Of a stretch of 64,000 nt of DNA, positions 40,748 to 50,217 are shown piece after piece; position 1 is the first letter of the stretch; each line of letters begins with the position of its first letter. The stretch is taken from assembly GCF_003610995.1 (NCBI RefSeq), contig NZ_CP032543.1, forward strand, positions 2,480,001 through 2,544,000, given 5' to 3'. The DNA is from Streptomyces griseus subsp. griseus (GTDB lineage Bacteria > Actinomycetota > Actinomycetes > Streptomycetales > Streptomycetaceae). A model generated the notes under the pieces. It saw nothing but the letters and a program-made list of their open reading frames with translations. It was not told the origin of the DNA and made no database searches. Position numbers and translations under genes: made by a program.

Positions 40748-41755
40748 ATGCGCCCCGACACGCCTGCCGACCACACCACCGAAGCCGAGCGCCTGCTGCG
40801 CACCGCGGTGCAGTACCCCGAGGACCAGGAGCCGCTGGTTCTCCAGGCCGCGGCCCATCTGGAACTCGCCGGTGACCGTTCCCGCGCGAGCACGCTCTAC
40901 GACGACCTGCTGGCCGCCCCCGAGTCCACCGTCGAGAACCCGCACCTGATCAAGGCCCTGAAGGCGTCGAACCTCTGGGAGTACGGGCACGAGGCCGAGG
41001 CCCGCGCGATCATCGAGGGCATCCGCGCCGCGGGCCCGCTGGACGCGGCGCCCTGGCAGGTCGCCGCGGAGACCCTGGAGGCGCACGACGAGCTGGAGTC
41101 GGCGCACGACTTCTTCTCGACGGCGCTGACGCTGCTGCTGGCGCCCGGCGAGGAGGTCCCGTACGCGACGCAGTCCCTGCTGACCGGTCGCCACCGGGTA
41201 CGGAGGCTGATGGGCCTGGACCACGACGCGTGGGACGAGCTGGCCGGCGCACTGCACACGGCCCCGGTCCCGCTGGACGAGCTCCACGACCCGAAGCGCG
41301 TGTGGTCGCTGGGCTCCTCGGACCCGGTGGAGCTGAAGGCGGAGATCACCCGCCTGCGGGCGGAGCTGGGCACGTACCGCACGGCGCTGTCCCGCCCGTT
41401 CCCGGTGGCGGTGCTGCACTGGTCCGAGCAGGAACTCCGCGAACTCCTGACGACGTACCCGGAGTTGACCGAGGAGTACGTGGACCGGGAGACGCACCTG
41501 TCCCGCCTGGAGGCATCGCTGCGCGACCTCCAGGCGACGGGCACCCCGAACCTGGGCATCGTCAAGGGCACGGTCCCCTCGTACGAAGCCTTCGCCGCCT
41601 CGGAAGCCGCCTCCCCGTCCGACCCGGGCCTCCTCCCCCAATACGCCACCACCTTGGCCGCCCGAGGCCGCGCCACCCCTTGGCCCCCGTCACGCACGGC
41701 GGCTTGCTGGTGCGGGTCGGGGGAGGCTTATGGGGGGTGCCACGGGCGGGAGTAA
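40748..41755 (+). CDS. TPR-like protein with C-terminal SEC-C zinc motif
   Basis: The 335-residue protein is mostly helical; the first 130 residues look like tetratricopeptide-type repeats (LVLQAAAHLELAGDRSRASTLYDDL). The last 16 residues form a SEC-C zinc site, CWCGSGEAYGGCHG, like that of SecA. Such motifs bind SecB, ribosomes or other partners. No enzyme domain was recognised. The ribosome site is weak, so it may be translated from a short leader. Confidence 0.8.
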   Translation: MRPDTPADHTTEAERLLRTAVQYPEDQEPLVLQAAAHLELAGDRSRASTLYDDLLAAPESTVENPHLIKALKASNLWEYGHEAEARAIIEGIRAAGPLDAAPWQVAAETLEAHDELESAHDFFSTALTLLLAPGEEVPYATQSLLTGRHRVRRLMGLDHDAWDELAGALHTAPVPLDELHDPKRVWSLGSSDPVELKAEITRLRAELGTYRTALSRPFPVAVLHWSEQELRELLTTYPELTEEYVDRETHLSRLEASLRDLQATGTPNLGIVKGTVPSYEAFAASEAASPSDPGLLPQYATTLAARGRATPWPPSRTAACWCGSGEAYGGCHGRE

Positions 41756-41817
41756 GAGGCCCAACGCGGACCATGAGGGGTGTTATCCGCAGAGAACCGG
41801 ATGACACCCCTCATCTA

Positions 41818-42816
41818 CTAGTTTGAACCGTGTTCGTCCATGATGTTCCAGAACCGTCGATGCGCGCGGGCGAATCGTTGCTGCACCCGATGCTTCTCCA
41901 CAGTCCGAAGAGGAACGCGGCGCGGAGCATCCGGACCGGCAAAGCGATCGACGACCTGCAAGTCATCGGTCAAATAGAGCGCCCCACGGTCAAGCTTTAT
42001 GTGGCAGTTGGGGCAGAGACAAAGAACGTTCCCGTCCACATCCGGACCACCGTCGGGGCCACCCAAAGCTTGAATGTGGGCACCTTCCGCGTAACTTTTA
42101 CCGTCGGCACTGATCTGCAGGGAGATGCTGCAGACTTGGCAGGTAAATCGGTGCAGGTCCTTCACCCGACGAGCCACAGCCGTGTCGCGGACGATGCGAT
42201 CAATCGTCGCCTTTTGCCTGCGAACCTGGGCGTCGGCGTCACCATCAGCAGCCACCTCTCCACGGTCAACAATATCCTTGACCTGCTGCTCAAGCGGGGT
42301 GAGGTCTTGTCGATCATCAGGAAGGCGAAGCATCTTGAAGCGGCAGATGCGAAATCCGGATCTGCCTACTTCATCCCATTCGCTGACGATCTCATATAGA
42401 CCGTCATACCTATATCCGGACGCTGGAGAATATTCGACCTCCCCCTGACTGCCACGAATAACCCTGACGGGATTACCCATCAGATGGCTCCGCCTCAGGC
42501 TTGCGTTTCCCTTATTATCCCAGCTCTGGTCGGAGGTTTGACTGTTTGAGTTCCGCGTCTGACCTCCGGCTCCTGTGTACGTGATCTCGTGCCACTTGTC
42601 GACGTCATCCTCGTACCCGTTGTTGAGCACAATGGCGTCCGCAGCGCGCTCGCCATTGTCATCGCGCCCCCACGAGATACCAGCTTCACTCTCCTTGTGG
42701 AGCTTGGCGTCCTTGACGGCGCGCCTGTTCTCAAAGGTCGTGCCGGGGGGCACATCGTTCACATGACCGAAGGTCGCTCTGTACGCAGGCATAGAGACAT
42801 GCTGCCAAGCCGCCAT
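41818..42816 (-). CDS. SRA-HNH modification-dependent (type IV) restriction endonuclease
   Basis: The 332-residue protein has an N-terminal SRA/YDG domain (GHVNDVPPGTTFENRRAVKD, YRYDGLYEIVSEW), which flips out 5-methylcytosine, and a C-terminal HNH nuclease (CQVCSISLQ, GAHIQALGGPDGG, NVLCLCPNCHIKLDRGALYL). The order and size match the Sco5333/Tbis1 type of McrA-like nucleases that act on methylated DNA. The start is uncertain: ATG at 42816 (MAAWQHV) or at 42792 (MPAYRATFG). The gene uses more A/T-ending codons than any neighbour, which suggests transfer. No methyltransferase is adjacent, as expected for type IV systems. Confidence 0.87.
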   Translation of the reverse strand: MAAWQHVSMPAYRATFGHVNDVPPGTTFENRRAVKDAKLHKESEAGISWGRDDNGERAADAIVLNNGYEDDVDKWHEITYTGAGGQTRNSNSQTSDQSWDNKGNASLRRSHLMGNPVRVIRGSQGEVEYSPASGYRYDGLYEIVSEWDEVGRSGFRICRFKMLRLPDDRQDLTPLEQQVKDIVDRGEVAADGDADAQVRRQKATIDRIVRDTAVARRVKDLHRFTCQVCSISLQISADGKSYAEGAHIQALGGPDGGPDVDGNVLCLCPNCHIKLDRGALYLTDDLQVVDRFAGPDAPRRVPLRTVEKHRVQQRFARAHRRFWNIMDEHGSN

Positions 42817-43004
42817 TTGTGGATCACAGCCGCCCCCTCGGCGCGTGGCCCGTCTCACCGAAACCCGCATTTCTGGCCAAAGCGCATCATGCGGCCGGCG
42901 CAGCTTAGCGCTCAAGCGGGTGCAACCCTCGACGTCAGAACTGATTGACGTGGCCGATCGTCCTGTGGGGTGAGAGCGAGCAAACGGGAAGACAGGGGAA
43001 ATAG

Positions 43005-43979
43005 GTGGACGGTGGTGTGACGTCGACAGTGACACAGCGCGTTCCCGACGCTAGCAGGCGAGGGATCGTGGCCGCCGGACTCGCGGTAGCGATGGCCGGT
43101 GTGCTGGCCTTTCATCGCGTGGTCCCCAACTCCCCCGGGCGCCTCGGGAGTCTGGTCGAGTCCTTCCTGCCGTGGGCGGGAGTGGTCGTTGCCCTGCTTC
43201 TGGTCGTCGCCCTCGTTCGGCGTTCCGGGGTCGCCCTCGTGGCTCTGCTGCTGCCCGTCGGTGTCTGGGTGCAGGGCTTTGGAGGGTTGCTCCTGTCCGG
43301 GCCTGGTCCCGAATCCGGTGTGCGGGAGCTGGTCGTCGTGCAGCACAACGTCAGTGACGAGAACCCCGATCCGGCCGGGACCGCCCGTGCGCTCGTTGCG
43401 GGTGGGGGTGATCTCGTCGTGTTGGAGGAGTTGGTGGTGCCTGCGCTGGGCGTCTACGAGGACGTCCTCGGCGCCGGCTATCCGCATCACGTCGTCCATG
43501 GCACCGTCGGGCTCTGGTCCAAGTACCCGATCCGAGAGCAGCAGTTGGTGGATATTCGGCCTCGGGAGTTCGAAGAGGGGTGGAGCCGGGGGTTGCGTGC
43601 CGTCGTCCGGACTCCTTATGGAGACGTCGCCGCGTATGTTGCCCACCTGCCCTCCGTACGGGTCGGGGTCCGCGGGCTCGCGTCCTCGCCTCGGGATGAG
43701 AGCGCTCGGATGCTGGGGGATCTCGTTCGGGACGAGGAGGTGGAGGCCGTGATCCTCATGGGGGATCTCAACAGCACCGTCGAGGATCGTGGGCTGGCGC
43801 CGCTCACCTCGCAGTTGAACGTTGCCGAGCGCGGGTTCGCCTTCAGTTTTCCCGCCGCCTTTCCGGTGGCCCGGATCGATCAGGTCCTGGCCCGTTCCGC
43901 CGATGTCCGCCATATTCGTGTGCTGCCCGCCACCGGCAGCGACCACCTTCCCGTCGCTGCCCGTGTCACCCTGCGCTGA
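43005..43979 (+). CDS. Membrane-anchored endonuclease/exonuclease/phosphatase (EEP) family protein
   Basis: The 324-residue protein has about three N-terminal membrane helices (to residue 95) and an extracellular EEP domain. Its active-site motifs can be seen as VVQHNVSDENP, VVLEELV, AAYVAHLPSVRVG, ILMGDLNSTVEDRG and TGSDHLPVAARV. Such proteins hydrolyse phosphodiesters in nucleic acids or lipids; the substrate is unknown. GTG at 43005 follows AGGGGAAATAG. It diverges from the SRA-HNH gene and converges with the next. Confidence 0.85.
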   Translation: MDGGVTSTVTQRVPDASRRGIVAAGLAVAMAGVLAFHRVVPNSPGRLGSLVESFLPWAGVVVALLLVVALVRRSGVALVALLLPVGVWVQGFGGLLLSGPGPESGVRELVVVQHNVSDENPDPAGTARALVAGGGDLVVLEELVVPALGVYEDVLGAGYPHHVVHGTVGLWSKYPIREQQLVDIRPREFEEGWSRGLRAVVRTPYGDVAAYVAHLPSVRVGVRGLASSPRDESARMLGDLVRDEEVEAVILMGDLNSTVEDRGLAPLTSQLNVAERGFAFSFPAAFPVARIDQVLARSADVRHIRVLPATGSDHLPVAARVTLR

Positions 43980-43989
43980 AGGTTCGGAC

Positions 43990-45033
43990 TCAGGCCGGCT
44001 CGCCCCGTAGCGCGTCCGCCTTCGCCACCGCCACGAAGCGTTGGCGCCAGGTCATGTCGGGCGGGAAGTCGTACGTGTCCGTGTCGACCATCCAGCTCGC
44101 GTACGCCGTCGCCCGGCGGCAGTCCGCGCACTCCGTCTCGTCGCCCAGCGGGCGGAAGAGATGTTCCGCTTCCGCCTCCTCGGTACCCGCGCAGACGATC
44201 AGGGCGCGTACCGGTGGGGGCGGTGGCTCCGGCGGGGCCGCGGGAGCGGGTGGTACCGGGCACTTGTGGGTCAGCCGGTGGCCCAGGAACCCGAACGCCG
44301 AGCGCACGCCGCCCTCGGGAGGTTCGGCCAGGAGGGCGTGGCGTAGCTCCGACTCCGTCAGGCCCCGCTCCAGCCACTTGGCCGCCTCCACCGCCAGGGT
44401 GCGCGCCTCGCCCACCCCCAGGAGCAGCTCACGGCGTGAGTGGCGCAGGGAGAGCAACACCCTTTCCGCCCGTGTCAGTTGCGGGGAGGGGTGCGAGGGG
44501 GGCGGCGCTTCTGCCGCCTGGGTCGGAGCCGGCCGGCCCGCAGGTTCGGAGGGTGGGTGGGGAGTGTTCTCCTCATCGTGTTCTTCCTCCGGTTCATAGC
44601 CACCGACCGGCCGACGAGTCGGCTCACCGACCGTCGGAAACTGCGCACTCGGTGGTGGGCAGGGCTCACGTTCGGATTGCGTCAACCGCCCGGCTTCCGG
44701 TGCCAGCTTGGCGCGCACCGCCCTCGCCTCGTCCCGCGTCAGCGGCGTATTGCTGAGGAGCTGTTCCGTTGCCCAACGGCCGCCGTCGCCCTGGGACCGC
44801 CACTCGTGGAAGTAGCCGTGCTCCACCAGTTGTCTCTTGGCCTGCTGGTACGAGCGGCCCTTCATTTCCAGCTTCTGGGCCAGTTCGCCCAGCGGGCGGC
44901 CCGTGGCGGAGTCCGGGAGGCCCTGGACGTACAGGAGGAGGATCTTGGCGTCGCTGTTCATCCGGCGCGAGCGGACGACGGTGTGCGGAGCCTTGGTCCA
45001 GCCCGAAGAGGGCGCGATAGCATGACGCAGCAT
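43990..45033 (-). CDS. Helix-turn-helix domain protein (Streptomyces MLRHAIAPS family)
   Basis: The 347-residue protein starts MLRHAIAPSSGWTK, as in many Streptomyces paralogs. A winged helix follows (SSDAKILLLYVQGLP-like segment, RPLGELAQKLEMKGRSYQQAKRQL), then a long Pro/Glu linker, a helical region and a C-terminal part with CADCRR that may bind zinc. It is probably a DNA-binding regulator; targets are unknown. The ATG at 45033 lacks a strong ribosome site but is supported by family similarity. Confidence 0.75.
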   Translation of the reverse strand: MLRHAIAPSSGWTKAPHTVVRSRRMNSDAKILLLYVQGLPDSATGRPLGELAQKLEMKGRSYQQAKRQLVEHGYFHEWRSQGDGGRWATEQLLSNTPLTRDEARAVRAKLAPEAGRLTQSEREPCPPPSAQFPTVGEPTRRPVGGYEPEEEHDEENTPHPPSEPAGRPAPTQAAEAPPPSHPSPQLTRAERVLLSLRHSRRELLLGVGEARTLAVEAAKWLERGLTESELRHALLAEPPEGGVRSAFGFLGHRLTHKCPVPPAPAAPPEPPPPPVRALIVCAGTEEAEAEHLFRPLGDETECADCRRATAYASWMVDTDTYDFPPDMTWRQRFVAVAKADALRGEPA

Positions 45034-45251
45034 TTCTGGTGGGGCTTTCCACTAGGGGTGTAAGGCCCTCGGTGGGTGTTGTCGCACCTCCGGGGGCCGC
45101 CCTGTGCACGCGGGAGCGCACTCAGGGTGATGGCGTCGTCACGCTATCGCGGCCTAACCCTCCACCACTACGCGTACATGCGTTCGGCATGTACGCCAAG
45201 CCCTCGCCTCAGTTGCGGTGAAACGGTGAAGAGCGGGCAGGAGGATCTCTC

Positions 45252-45485
45252 GTGAGCACTTCTGCGATATCAACGACCACGCCGATCTACGACCTTCTCG
45301 TCCAGGAGCGCGGGGACGCACCGGCCGAGGCGCGCACCGCTGCCCAGCAGACCCAGGACGAGGCGCGGCAGGCGCTGGACTGGAGCAGTGTGCGGATCGC
45401 CGCTGCCCAGCGGGAGGAGCGGGCGTTCTCCGCGTTCGGCCGCTCCGGGGATGACGGCGGGCGGGTACGGGCTCTGCCGATGTGA
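45252..45485 (+). CDS. Small hypothetical protein (77 residues)
   Basis: GTG at 45252 has an excellent GGAGGA ribosome site. The product (STSAISTTTPIYDLLVQERG...) is hydrophilic and helical, without cysteines or membrane segments. It diverges from the MLRHAIAPS-type regulator; such regulators often have a small partner gene. Function unknown. Confidence 0.7.
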   Translation: MSTSAISTTTPIYDLLVQERGDAPAEARTAAQQTQDEARQALDWSSVRIAAAQREERAFSAFGRSGDDGGRVRALPM

Positions 45486-45506
45486 CGCCGCCGGGCGGGT
45501 ACGGAC

Positions 45507-45548
45507 GTGCCGCGGGGGCCGCTCCGTGCCGGAACGGCCCCCGGGCAC
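45507..45548. terminator. Bidirectional terminator between convergent genes
   Basis: A 14-bp stem with one bulged base (GTGCC-CGGGGGCCG with its complement) and a 13-nt loop lies between the stop codons at 45485 and 45561. Confidence 0.7.
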
Positions 45549-45560
45549 CACTGGGCCTGA

Positions 45561-46250
45561 TCAGCTGTAGATGCCGAACTCGTGCAGTGAGTAGCCCCAG
45601 CCCGTGCCCCGGGCCGTAAGCATCAGCCGTACGTGGCGGGCCGTCTCGGTCAGGGCGATGGTGTCCACGTCACCGTTGCCGGTCGTCGTGGTGAACACCG
45701 TGCGCCAGGTGGAGCCGTTGTCCGAGACCTGGACCTGGTAGGACTTGGCGTACGCCGGGTCCCAGACCAGTTGCAGATTGCGGATGGACTGCCGGGAGCC
45801 CAGGTCCACCGCGATCCACTGCGGGTCGCTCCAGTCGCTGGCCCAGCGGGTGTCGAGGCGGCCGTCCGTGGCGCGCTCCGGCGGGCAGGGGCAGTCGCCG
45901 TACGAGGCCTGGGAGCTGGAGGCCGTCGTGGGCTTGCCGAGCGCCAGGTTGGTGCCGCTCATCGGCGGGGCGACGACCTTGACCGACTTCGTCTCGATGC
46001 CCGCGTTGCCCTTGCCGTCCTCGGACTGGATGTAGACCTTCCAGACCCCGAGCTTCTCCGGCGCGGTGACCGCGAACGTGCCGTTGCCCGTGGACCTGAA
46101 CCGCGCCGGGACGAGCGCCTTGTCGCCGTTGGCGTAGTTGCCGCTGAGGAAGATCTTGTTCGTCACCGGGTCGTTCTCTGGGTCCCGGATGTCGGCGCGG
46201 ACCGTGAACTCCCCGCCCGCCGGGGCCGATCCGGACGGCGTCACCGTCAT
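45561..46250 (-). pseudogene. C-terminal part of the secreted glycosidase: Ig-like and second discoidin domain
   Basis: This frame continues the gene at 46247-47746 after a single missing base. It encodes an immunoglobulin-like domain (VTPSGSAPAGGEFTVRADI... KSVKVVAPP, in part) and a second F5/8-type C (discoidin) domain ending WGYSLHEFGIYS. One extra C in the run at about 46262-46265 restores NLPPVISNMTVTP and joins both parts into a 728-residue protein. Independent translation from the ATG at 46250 would give a protein without a signal peptide and is unlikely. Confidence 0.8.
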
Positions 46251-47746
46251 GTTGCTGATGACCGGGGCAGGTTGTCACCGGTGTTGGAGCCCGTGAACGC
46301 CTTCTTCACCGAGTAGTACGACAGCCGCTTCAGGCCGTCCGGGATGAGGTTGAACCACACACCGCCGAAGTCGTGCTCCAGCCCGTAGTGGAAGAGGGTC
46401 GCACCCAGCGCCACACCCCGGTGGCCGGTGACGCACTCCCAGGCCTTGGTGTAGCCGTCGCGCTTCTGCACATCGGTCGGCTCGGTGGGGACGCCGTTGG
46501 CGTCGTTGGGCACCTCCCACTCACCGGCAGGGCCGCCCTCAGTGATGATGTAGGGCTTGGTGTAGCCGCCCTGGACCCAGTCCCGCTGGACGTTGCACAG
46601 GTCGCCGTACGCGTTCATCGAGTACAGGTCCAGGTCGGGAGCGTTGCGCTTGTAGTACGGCCAGGCGCCCGTCCACGCGTCGGTGGAGGTCACCGGGTGG
46701 TCGGCGTCGATGGCGTGGATCCGCTTGGCCGCGTCATTGACGAAGGTCGTGTACGCGTTGCGCTGGGCCTCCAACTCGGTCCCGCTGTAACAGTTCTGGA
46801 GGCCGAGGACGGACTCGTTGCCGACGTTCCACATGAGGGTCGCCGGGTGGCTCTTGTAGGTCTCGACCCACTTGGCGATCTCGGTGAGCATCGTCGACTT
46901 GTACGACGCGTCGGTGACGTAGTTGACGCAGCCGCCGCTGCCGGGACCGCCGCCGGGCTGGAGCCAGAAGCCGTTCATCACGCGCACGCCGTTCGCGGCC
47001 GCCGCGTCGAGAAGCGGCTTCGTGCTGGCGTCCGTGCCCCAGGTGCGGACGGTGTTGACGCCCATCGACTTCAGGTCGGGCATATAGCGCTGGGCGTCCG
47101 ACATGGCCGGGCCCCAGGTCAGGCCTTTGACGGTGTACGGCTGCCCGCCGACGGTGAGCTGCCACGCGCCCTGCGTTCCGGTGACCTTGACGGCACCCCC
47201 GCCGGTCGGGGGCGGGGTGTCGCCCTGGGTGCCGTAGACCTGGAACTCCCAGAGGGAGTAGCCGTATCCACCGGGGCGGGCGGTGCCGAGCATCCGGACG
47301 TAGCGGCCGGAACCGGTGAGGGCGAGGTCGTCGGTGCCGCCGTCGCCGTCGGTGACCTTCCGGATGGTGGTCCAGTCATTGCCGTTGTCGCTGACCTGGA
47401 TCTCGTACGCCTTGCCGTAGGCGCCCTCCCAGGTCAGCACGGCCCGGCTCAGGTTGGACTTCTTGCCCAGGTCGATCCGGATCCACTGCGGGTCGGCCCA
47501 CTGGCTGGCCCAGCGGGTCGTGGTGAGGTCGCCGTCGACGGCCTTCGCGGCGGAGTAGGCCTCGCCCTCCTGCGTGGAGGCGGTGGCCGGCTTGCCCTGG
47601 GAGATCAGGGGGTCGGCGGCCCGGGCCTCGGTGGGTGAGGTGAGGACGGTGAGGGAGGAGGCGAGCAGGGCGGCGAGGGTGAGGGTGAGCGCTGGTCTGC
47701 GGAGGGAGGGCAGGGACGGTCTCCGGAGGTGGGGCGAGGAAGGCAT
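46247..47746 (-). CDS. Secreted discoidin-domain glycoside hydrolase (clan GH-A type), frameshifted at the end
   Basis: The 499-residue part starts with a signal peptide (LTLTLAALLASSLTVLTSP), followed by an F5/8-type C carbohydrate-binding domain (residues about 45-175, ending YGYSLWEFQVYG). A (beta/alpha)8 barrel follows with VKGLTWGPAMSD, the acid/base Glu in LMWNVGNESVLG and the nucleophile Glu in YIITEGGPAGEW. The arrangement points to a GH2/GH5-like retaining glycosidase or transglycosidase acting on external polysaccharide; specificity is unknown. The reading frame breaks after SNTGDNLP and the natural C-terminus is in the next frame. ATG at 47746 follows GGAGCCGCA. Confidence 0.85.
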   Translation of the reverse strand: MPSSPHLRRPSLPSLRRPALTLTLAALLASSLTVLTSPTEARAADPLISQGKPATASTQEGEAYSAAKAVDGDLTTTRWASQWADPQWIRIDLGKKSNLSRAVLTWEGAYGKAYEIQVSDNGNDWTTIRKVTDGDGGTDDLALTGSGRYVRMLGTARPGGYGYSLWEFQVYGTQGDTPPPTGGGAVKVTGTQGAWQLTVGGQPYTVKGLTWGPAMSDAQRYMPDLKSMGVNTVRTWGTDASTKPLLDAAAANGVRVMNGFWLQPGGGPGSGGCVNYVTDASYKSTMLTEIAKWVETYKSHPATLMWNVGNESVLGLQNCYSGTELEAQRNAYTTFVNDAAKRIHAIDADHPVTSTDAWTGAWPYYKRNAPDLDLYSMNAYGDLCNVQRDWVQGGYTKPYIITEGGPAGEWEVPNDANGVPTEPTDVQKRDGYTKAWECVTGHRGVALGATLFHYGLEHDFGGVWFNLIPDGLKRLSYYSVKKAFTGSNTGDNLPRSSAT

Positions 47747-47890
47747 TGCGGCTCCTGAAGGGGGTGAGGTGAGGGGACAGAGGCGGCCGCCGTCGGGGAG
47801 GACGGCGGCCGTCCGTGGGGAGAGAGCCAGGCAGTGAGCGGTGACCGTGCGGCGCTGCGAGCGGGCCCGCGACCGTGTGGGGAGGGGTGC

Positions 47891-47920
47891 CCCCGGGCCG
47901 GGGTCAGGCCCGGCCCGGGG
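47891..47920 (-). terminator. Intrinsic terminator of the beta-helix enzyme gene
   Basis: A perfect 12-bp GC stem (CCCCGGGCCGGG and complement, six-base loop) lies 44 bases after the stop at 47964. It shows that the downstream glycosidase gene has its own promoter. Confidence 0.8.
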
Positions 47921-47963
47921 CTCCTCCCCCGCAGGTCAGTCGTTCACCGCGGGAGGGGGCGGA

Positions 47964-50189
47964 TCAGGGGAAGGAGACCACCGTCGACGGCACGGTCGAC
48001 GTGCCCGCCGGGACCGTGGACGCTCCCGTGTTGTTGATGACGTGGTTGTAGTGACCGTTGCCGCCGAGCGACACCACCAGCAGGCTGTGGAACTTCACGC
48101 CCGGCTTCACCGGGGCCTTGAAGCCGTGGTCCTGGCGGATGGTGGGATCGACGTTGTAGTTGCAGTAACTGCCCATCCCCCAGCCCTCGTGCTGGTTCAC
48201 CGAGTCGTCGACCCGGTAGGCGGCGAAGCCCTTCGTGGTGCCGTTCTGGATGGCGGCCTGGTTGGGCGCGTCGTACGCCTTCTCGTTCTGGTAGAAGATC
48301 GTGCGGCCGCGCTCGCCGTACCACTCCACGTCGTACTTGTTGAAGTGCTCCACGAAGAGGCCGGTGGCGAGTACGTCGTCGCCGTACACCCGGACCCCGT
48401 AGTCGGCGCGGTTGGTCTCCCAGCCGACGCCCTCACCGTGGTCGGCGCGCCACACCCAGGTGTGGTCGATGATCACGTCGTCGCTGTGGACGGCGATGGA
48501 GGTGGTGGCCTTGCCCGCGCCCGCGCCGCCGATGCGGACGTAGACGTCCTGGACGGTGGTGGGGTTGGCGGAGTGGTCCGCGGAGGAGTTCTGCGGGCCG
48601 ACCTCCAGCAGGGTCGGGGAGTTGACCCGGCCGGCGTCGATCAGGAAGCCGGCGAGCTTGACGCCGTCGACGTCGGCGACCTTCATCGCGGTCACCCCGT
48701 TGTCCGGGATGATCGTCGCGAGGCCGAGGCCGAGGACGACCGTGTTCGCGCGGTTGACGTTGATGGTCTGGTCGACGTGGTAAATGCCGGGCGTGAAGAG
48801 CAGGTTGAGGCCCTGGGCCAGTGCCTGGTTGATCGTGGCGGCCGTGGCGCCGGGCTTGACCACGTAGAACTGGTCCAGGCCGATCGACGTGCCCTGCGGG
48901 GTGCCGTTCCAGGAGACGCCGCGCGCGTTGGTGCGCTTGGCCGGGACGAAGACCTTGTAGGTGTTGCCGTCCAGGTGGAGGAACGGCTTCTCACGCGAGA
49001 TCGGGGTGTTCTGGAGCGTGGTGTAGCGGGGCTCGGGGAACGAGGTGGCGGGTGCGCCTTCGACGCCCGAGAAGGTCTGGTTCCAGACGGAGTTGGACCA
49101 GCCGCCGATCGAGCTCTCGCGGGTGTACCACTGCTGCTGCGAGTAGTTGCCGACCTGGCCGTCGATCTTGGAGTCGGCGATGTAGCCGCCGCTGGCCCAG
49201 CCGTAGCCGTCGGGCGCCAGGTTGAGTCCGCCCTTGACGTGCATCCGGCGGAAGGAGGCGGCCTGCGAGACGGCCCAGCGGTTGGTGCCGCTGACCGGGT
49301 TCAGCGCCAGGTTCTCCGCCGAACGCCAGAAGTTCTGCGTCGCGTTGCCGTTGAACCAGCCGGCGTCGACGGTCACATCACCGTTGATGGTGGTGTCGTC
49401 GGGCTTGAGGCCGAGACCGGAGATCGAGGTGTAGAAGCCGATCTGGGCGTTGAGGTTGTTGTAGGTGCCGGGCTTGAAGAGGAACTGGTGCCGGCCGTTG
49501 CCGAAGTGCGACGCCTCCTGCTGGCGGAACACCTCGTCCAGCTTGCCCTGGATGTTGGGCGTGGACGGGTCGAAGACATGCACGTTCGGACCGAGGTCGC
49601 CGCCGCCGGGCAGCTGCGGGCCGCCGGTGCCGCCGGACTCGCCGTAGACCTTGAACTCCCAGAGCGAGAAGCCGTATCCGGTGCCGCGGGCGGTGCCGTA
49701 CATCCGGACGTAGCGGGCCTCACCGCTGATGTTCAGGGTGTTCGTACCGCCGGTGCCGGTGGTGGTCTGGTACGCGGTGGACCAGGTGGAGCCGTTGGTC
49801 GACAACTCGATGCGGTAACCCTTGCCGTACGCCGCCTCCCAGTCCAGGACGACCTGGCTGACCTGAGTGGTCGCGCCGAGGTCGACGCGGATCCACTGCG
49901 GGTCCGAAGCGGTGCTGGACCAGCGGGTGCTGGCATTGCCGTCGACGGCCGCGGTGGCCGGGGTGCCGTAGTGCTCCTCGCTGGAGGCGGTGACCGGCTT
50001 GCCCTGGGAGAGCAGTACGGGTGCGGCCTCGGCCTTCGCGGCGGGGACGAAGGCGAGAAGGGTGGCGGCCAGAGCGGTGACCATCGCGGCAACAACGCCG
50101 CGCATCACGGGTCTTGGGGTACGGCGGCGGCCGGGGCCGTGGGGCACCGGGGCCGCGGGGGCCAGGGGGGATATGCCGACTGCGGGCAT
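47964..50189 (-). CDS. Secreted discoidin plus right-handed beta-helix polysaccharide enzyme
   Basis: The 741-residue protein has a signal peptide with an unusually long basic N-region (about 50 residues before VVAAMVTALAATLLAFVP). An F5/8-type C domain (about 75-205, ending YGFSLWEFKVYG) follows, then a catalytic part with repeated beta-strand and Asn/Gly turns (GTYNNLNAQIGFYTSISGLG, DVTVDAGWFNGNATQNFWRSAENL) and pectate-lyase-like coils with many IDHTWVWRADHGEG-type turns. It could be a GH55-type beta-1,3-glucanase or related lyase; I cannot decide. ATG at 50189 has CGAGGAG. A LacI-type palindrome at the promoter implies sugar-responsive control. Confidence 0.82.
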   Translation of the reverse strand: MPAVGISPLAPAAPVPHGPGRRRTPRPVMRGVVAAMVTALAATLLAFVPAAKAEAAPVLLSQGKPVTASSEEHYGTPATAAVDGNASTRWSSTASDPQWIRVDLGATTQVSQVVLDWEAAYGKGYRIELSTNGSTWSTAYQTTTGTGGTNTLNISGEARYVRMYGTARGTGYGFSLWEFKVYGESGGTGGPQLPGGGDLGPNVHVFDPSTPNIQGKLDEVFRQQEASHFGNGRHQFLFKPGTYNNLNAQIGFYTSISGLGLKPDDTTINGDVTVDAGWFNGNATQNFWRSAENLALNPVSGTNRWAVSQAASFRRMHVKGGLNLAPDGYGWASGGYIADSKIDGQVGNYSQQQWYTRESSIGGWSNSVWNQTFSGVEGAPATSFPEPRYTTLQNTPISREKPFLHLDGNTYKVFVPAKRTNARGVSWNGTPQGTSIGLDQFYVVKPGATAATINQALAQGLNLLFTPGIYHVDQTINVNRANTVVLGLGLATIIPDNGVTAMKVADVDGVKLAGFLIDAGRVNSPTLLEVGPQNSSADHSANPTTVQDVYVRIGGAGAGKATTSIAVHSDDVIIDHTWVWRADHGEGVGWETNRADYGVRVYGDDVLATGLFVEHFNKYDVEWYGERGRTIFYQNEKAYDAPNQAAIQNGTTKGFAAYRVDDSVNQHEGWGMGSYCNYNVDPTIRQDHGFKAPVKPGVKFHSLLVVSLGGNGHYNHVINNTGASTVPAGTSTVPSTVVSFP

Positions 50190-50217
50190 GCGGGGGCTCC
50201 TCGGGATGAAACTGAGT

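Noticed and set aside
43005..43979. Treating the EEP-family protein as part of a restriction system with the SRA-HNH nuclease
   Set aside because: It is divergently transcribed, has normal high-GC codon use and a membrane-anchored extracellular domain, so it is probably unrelated.
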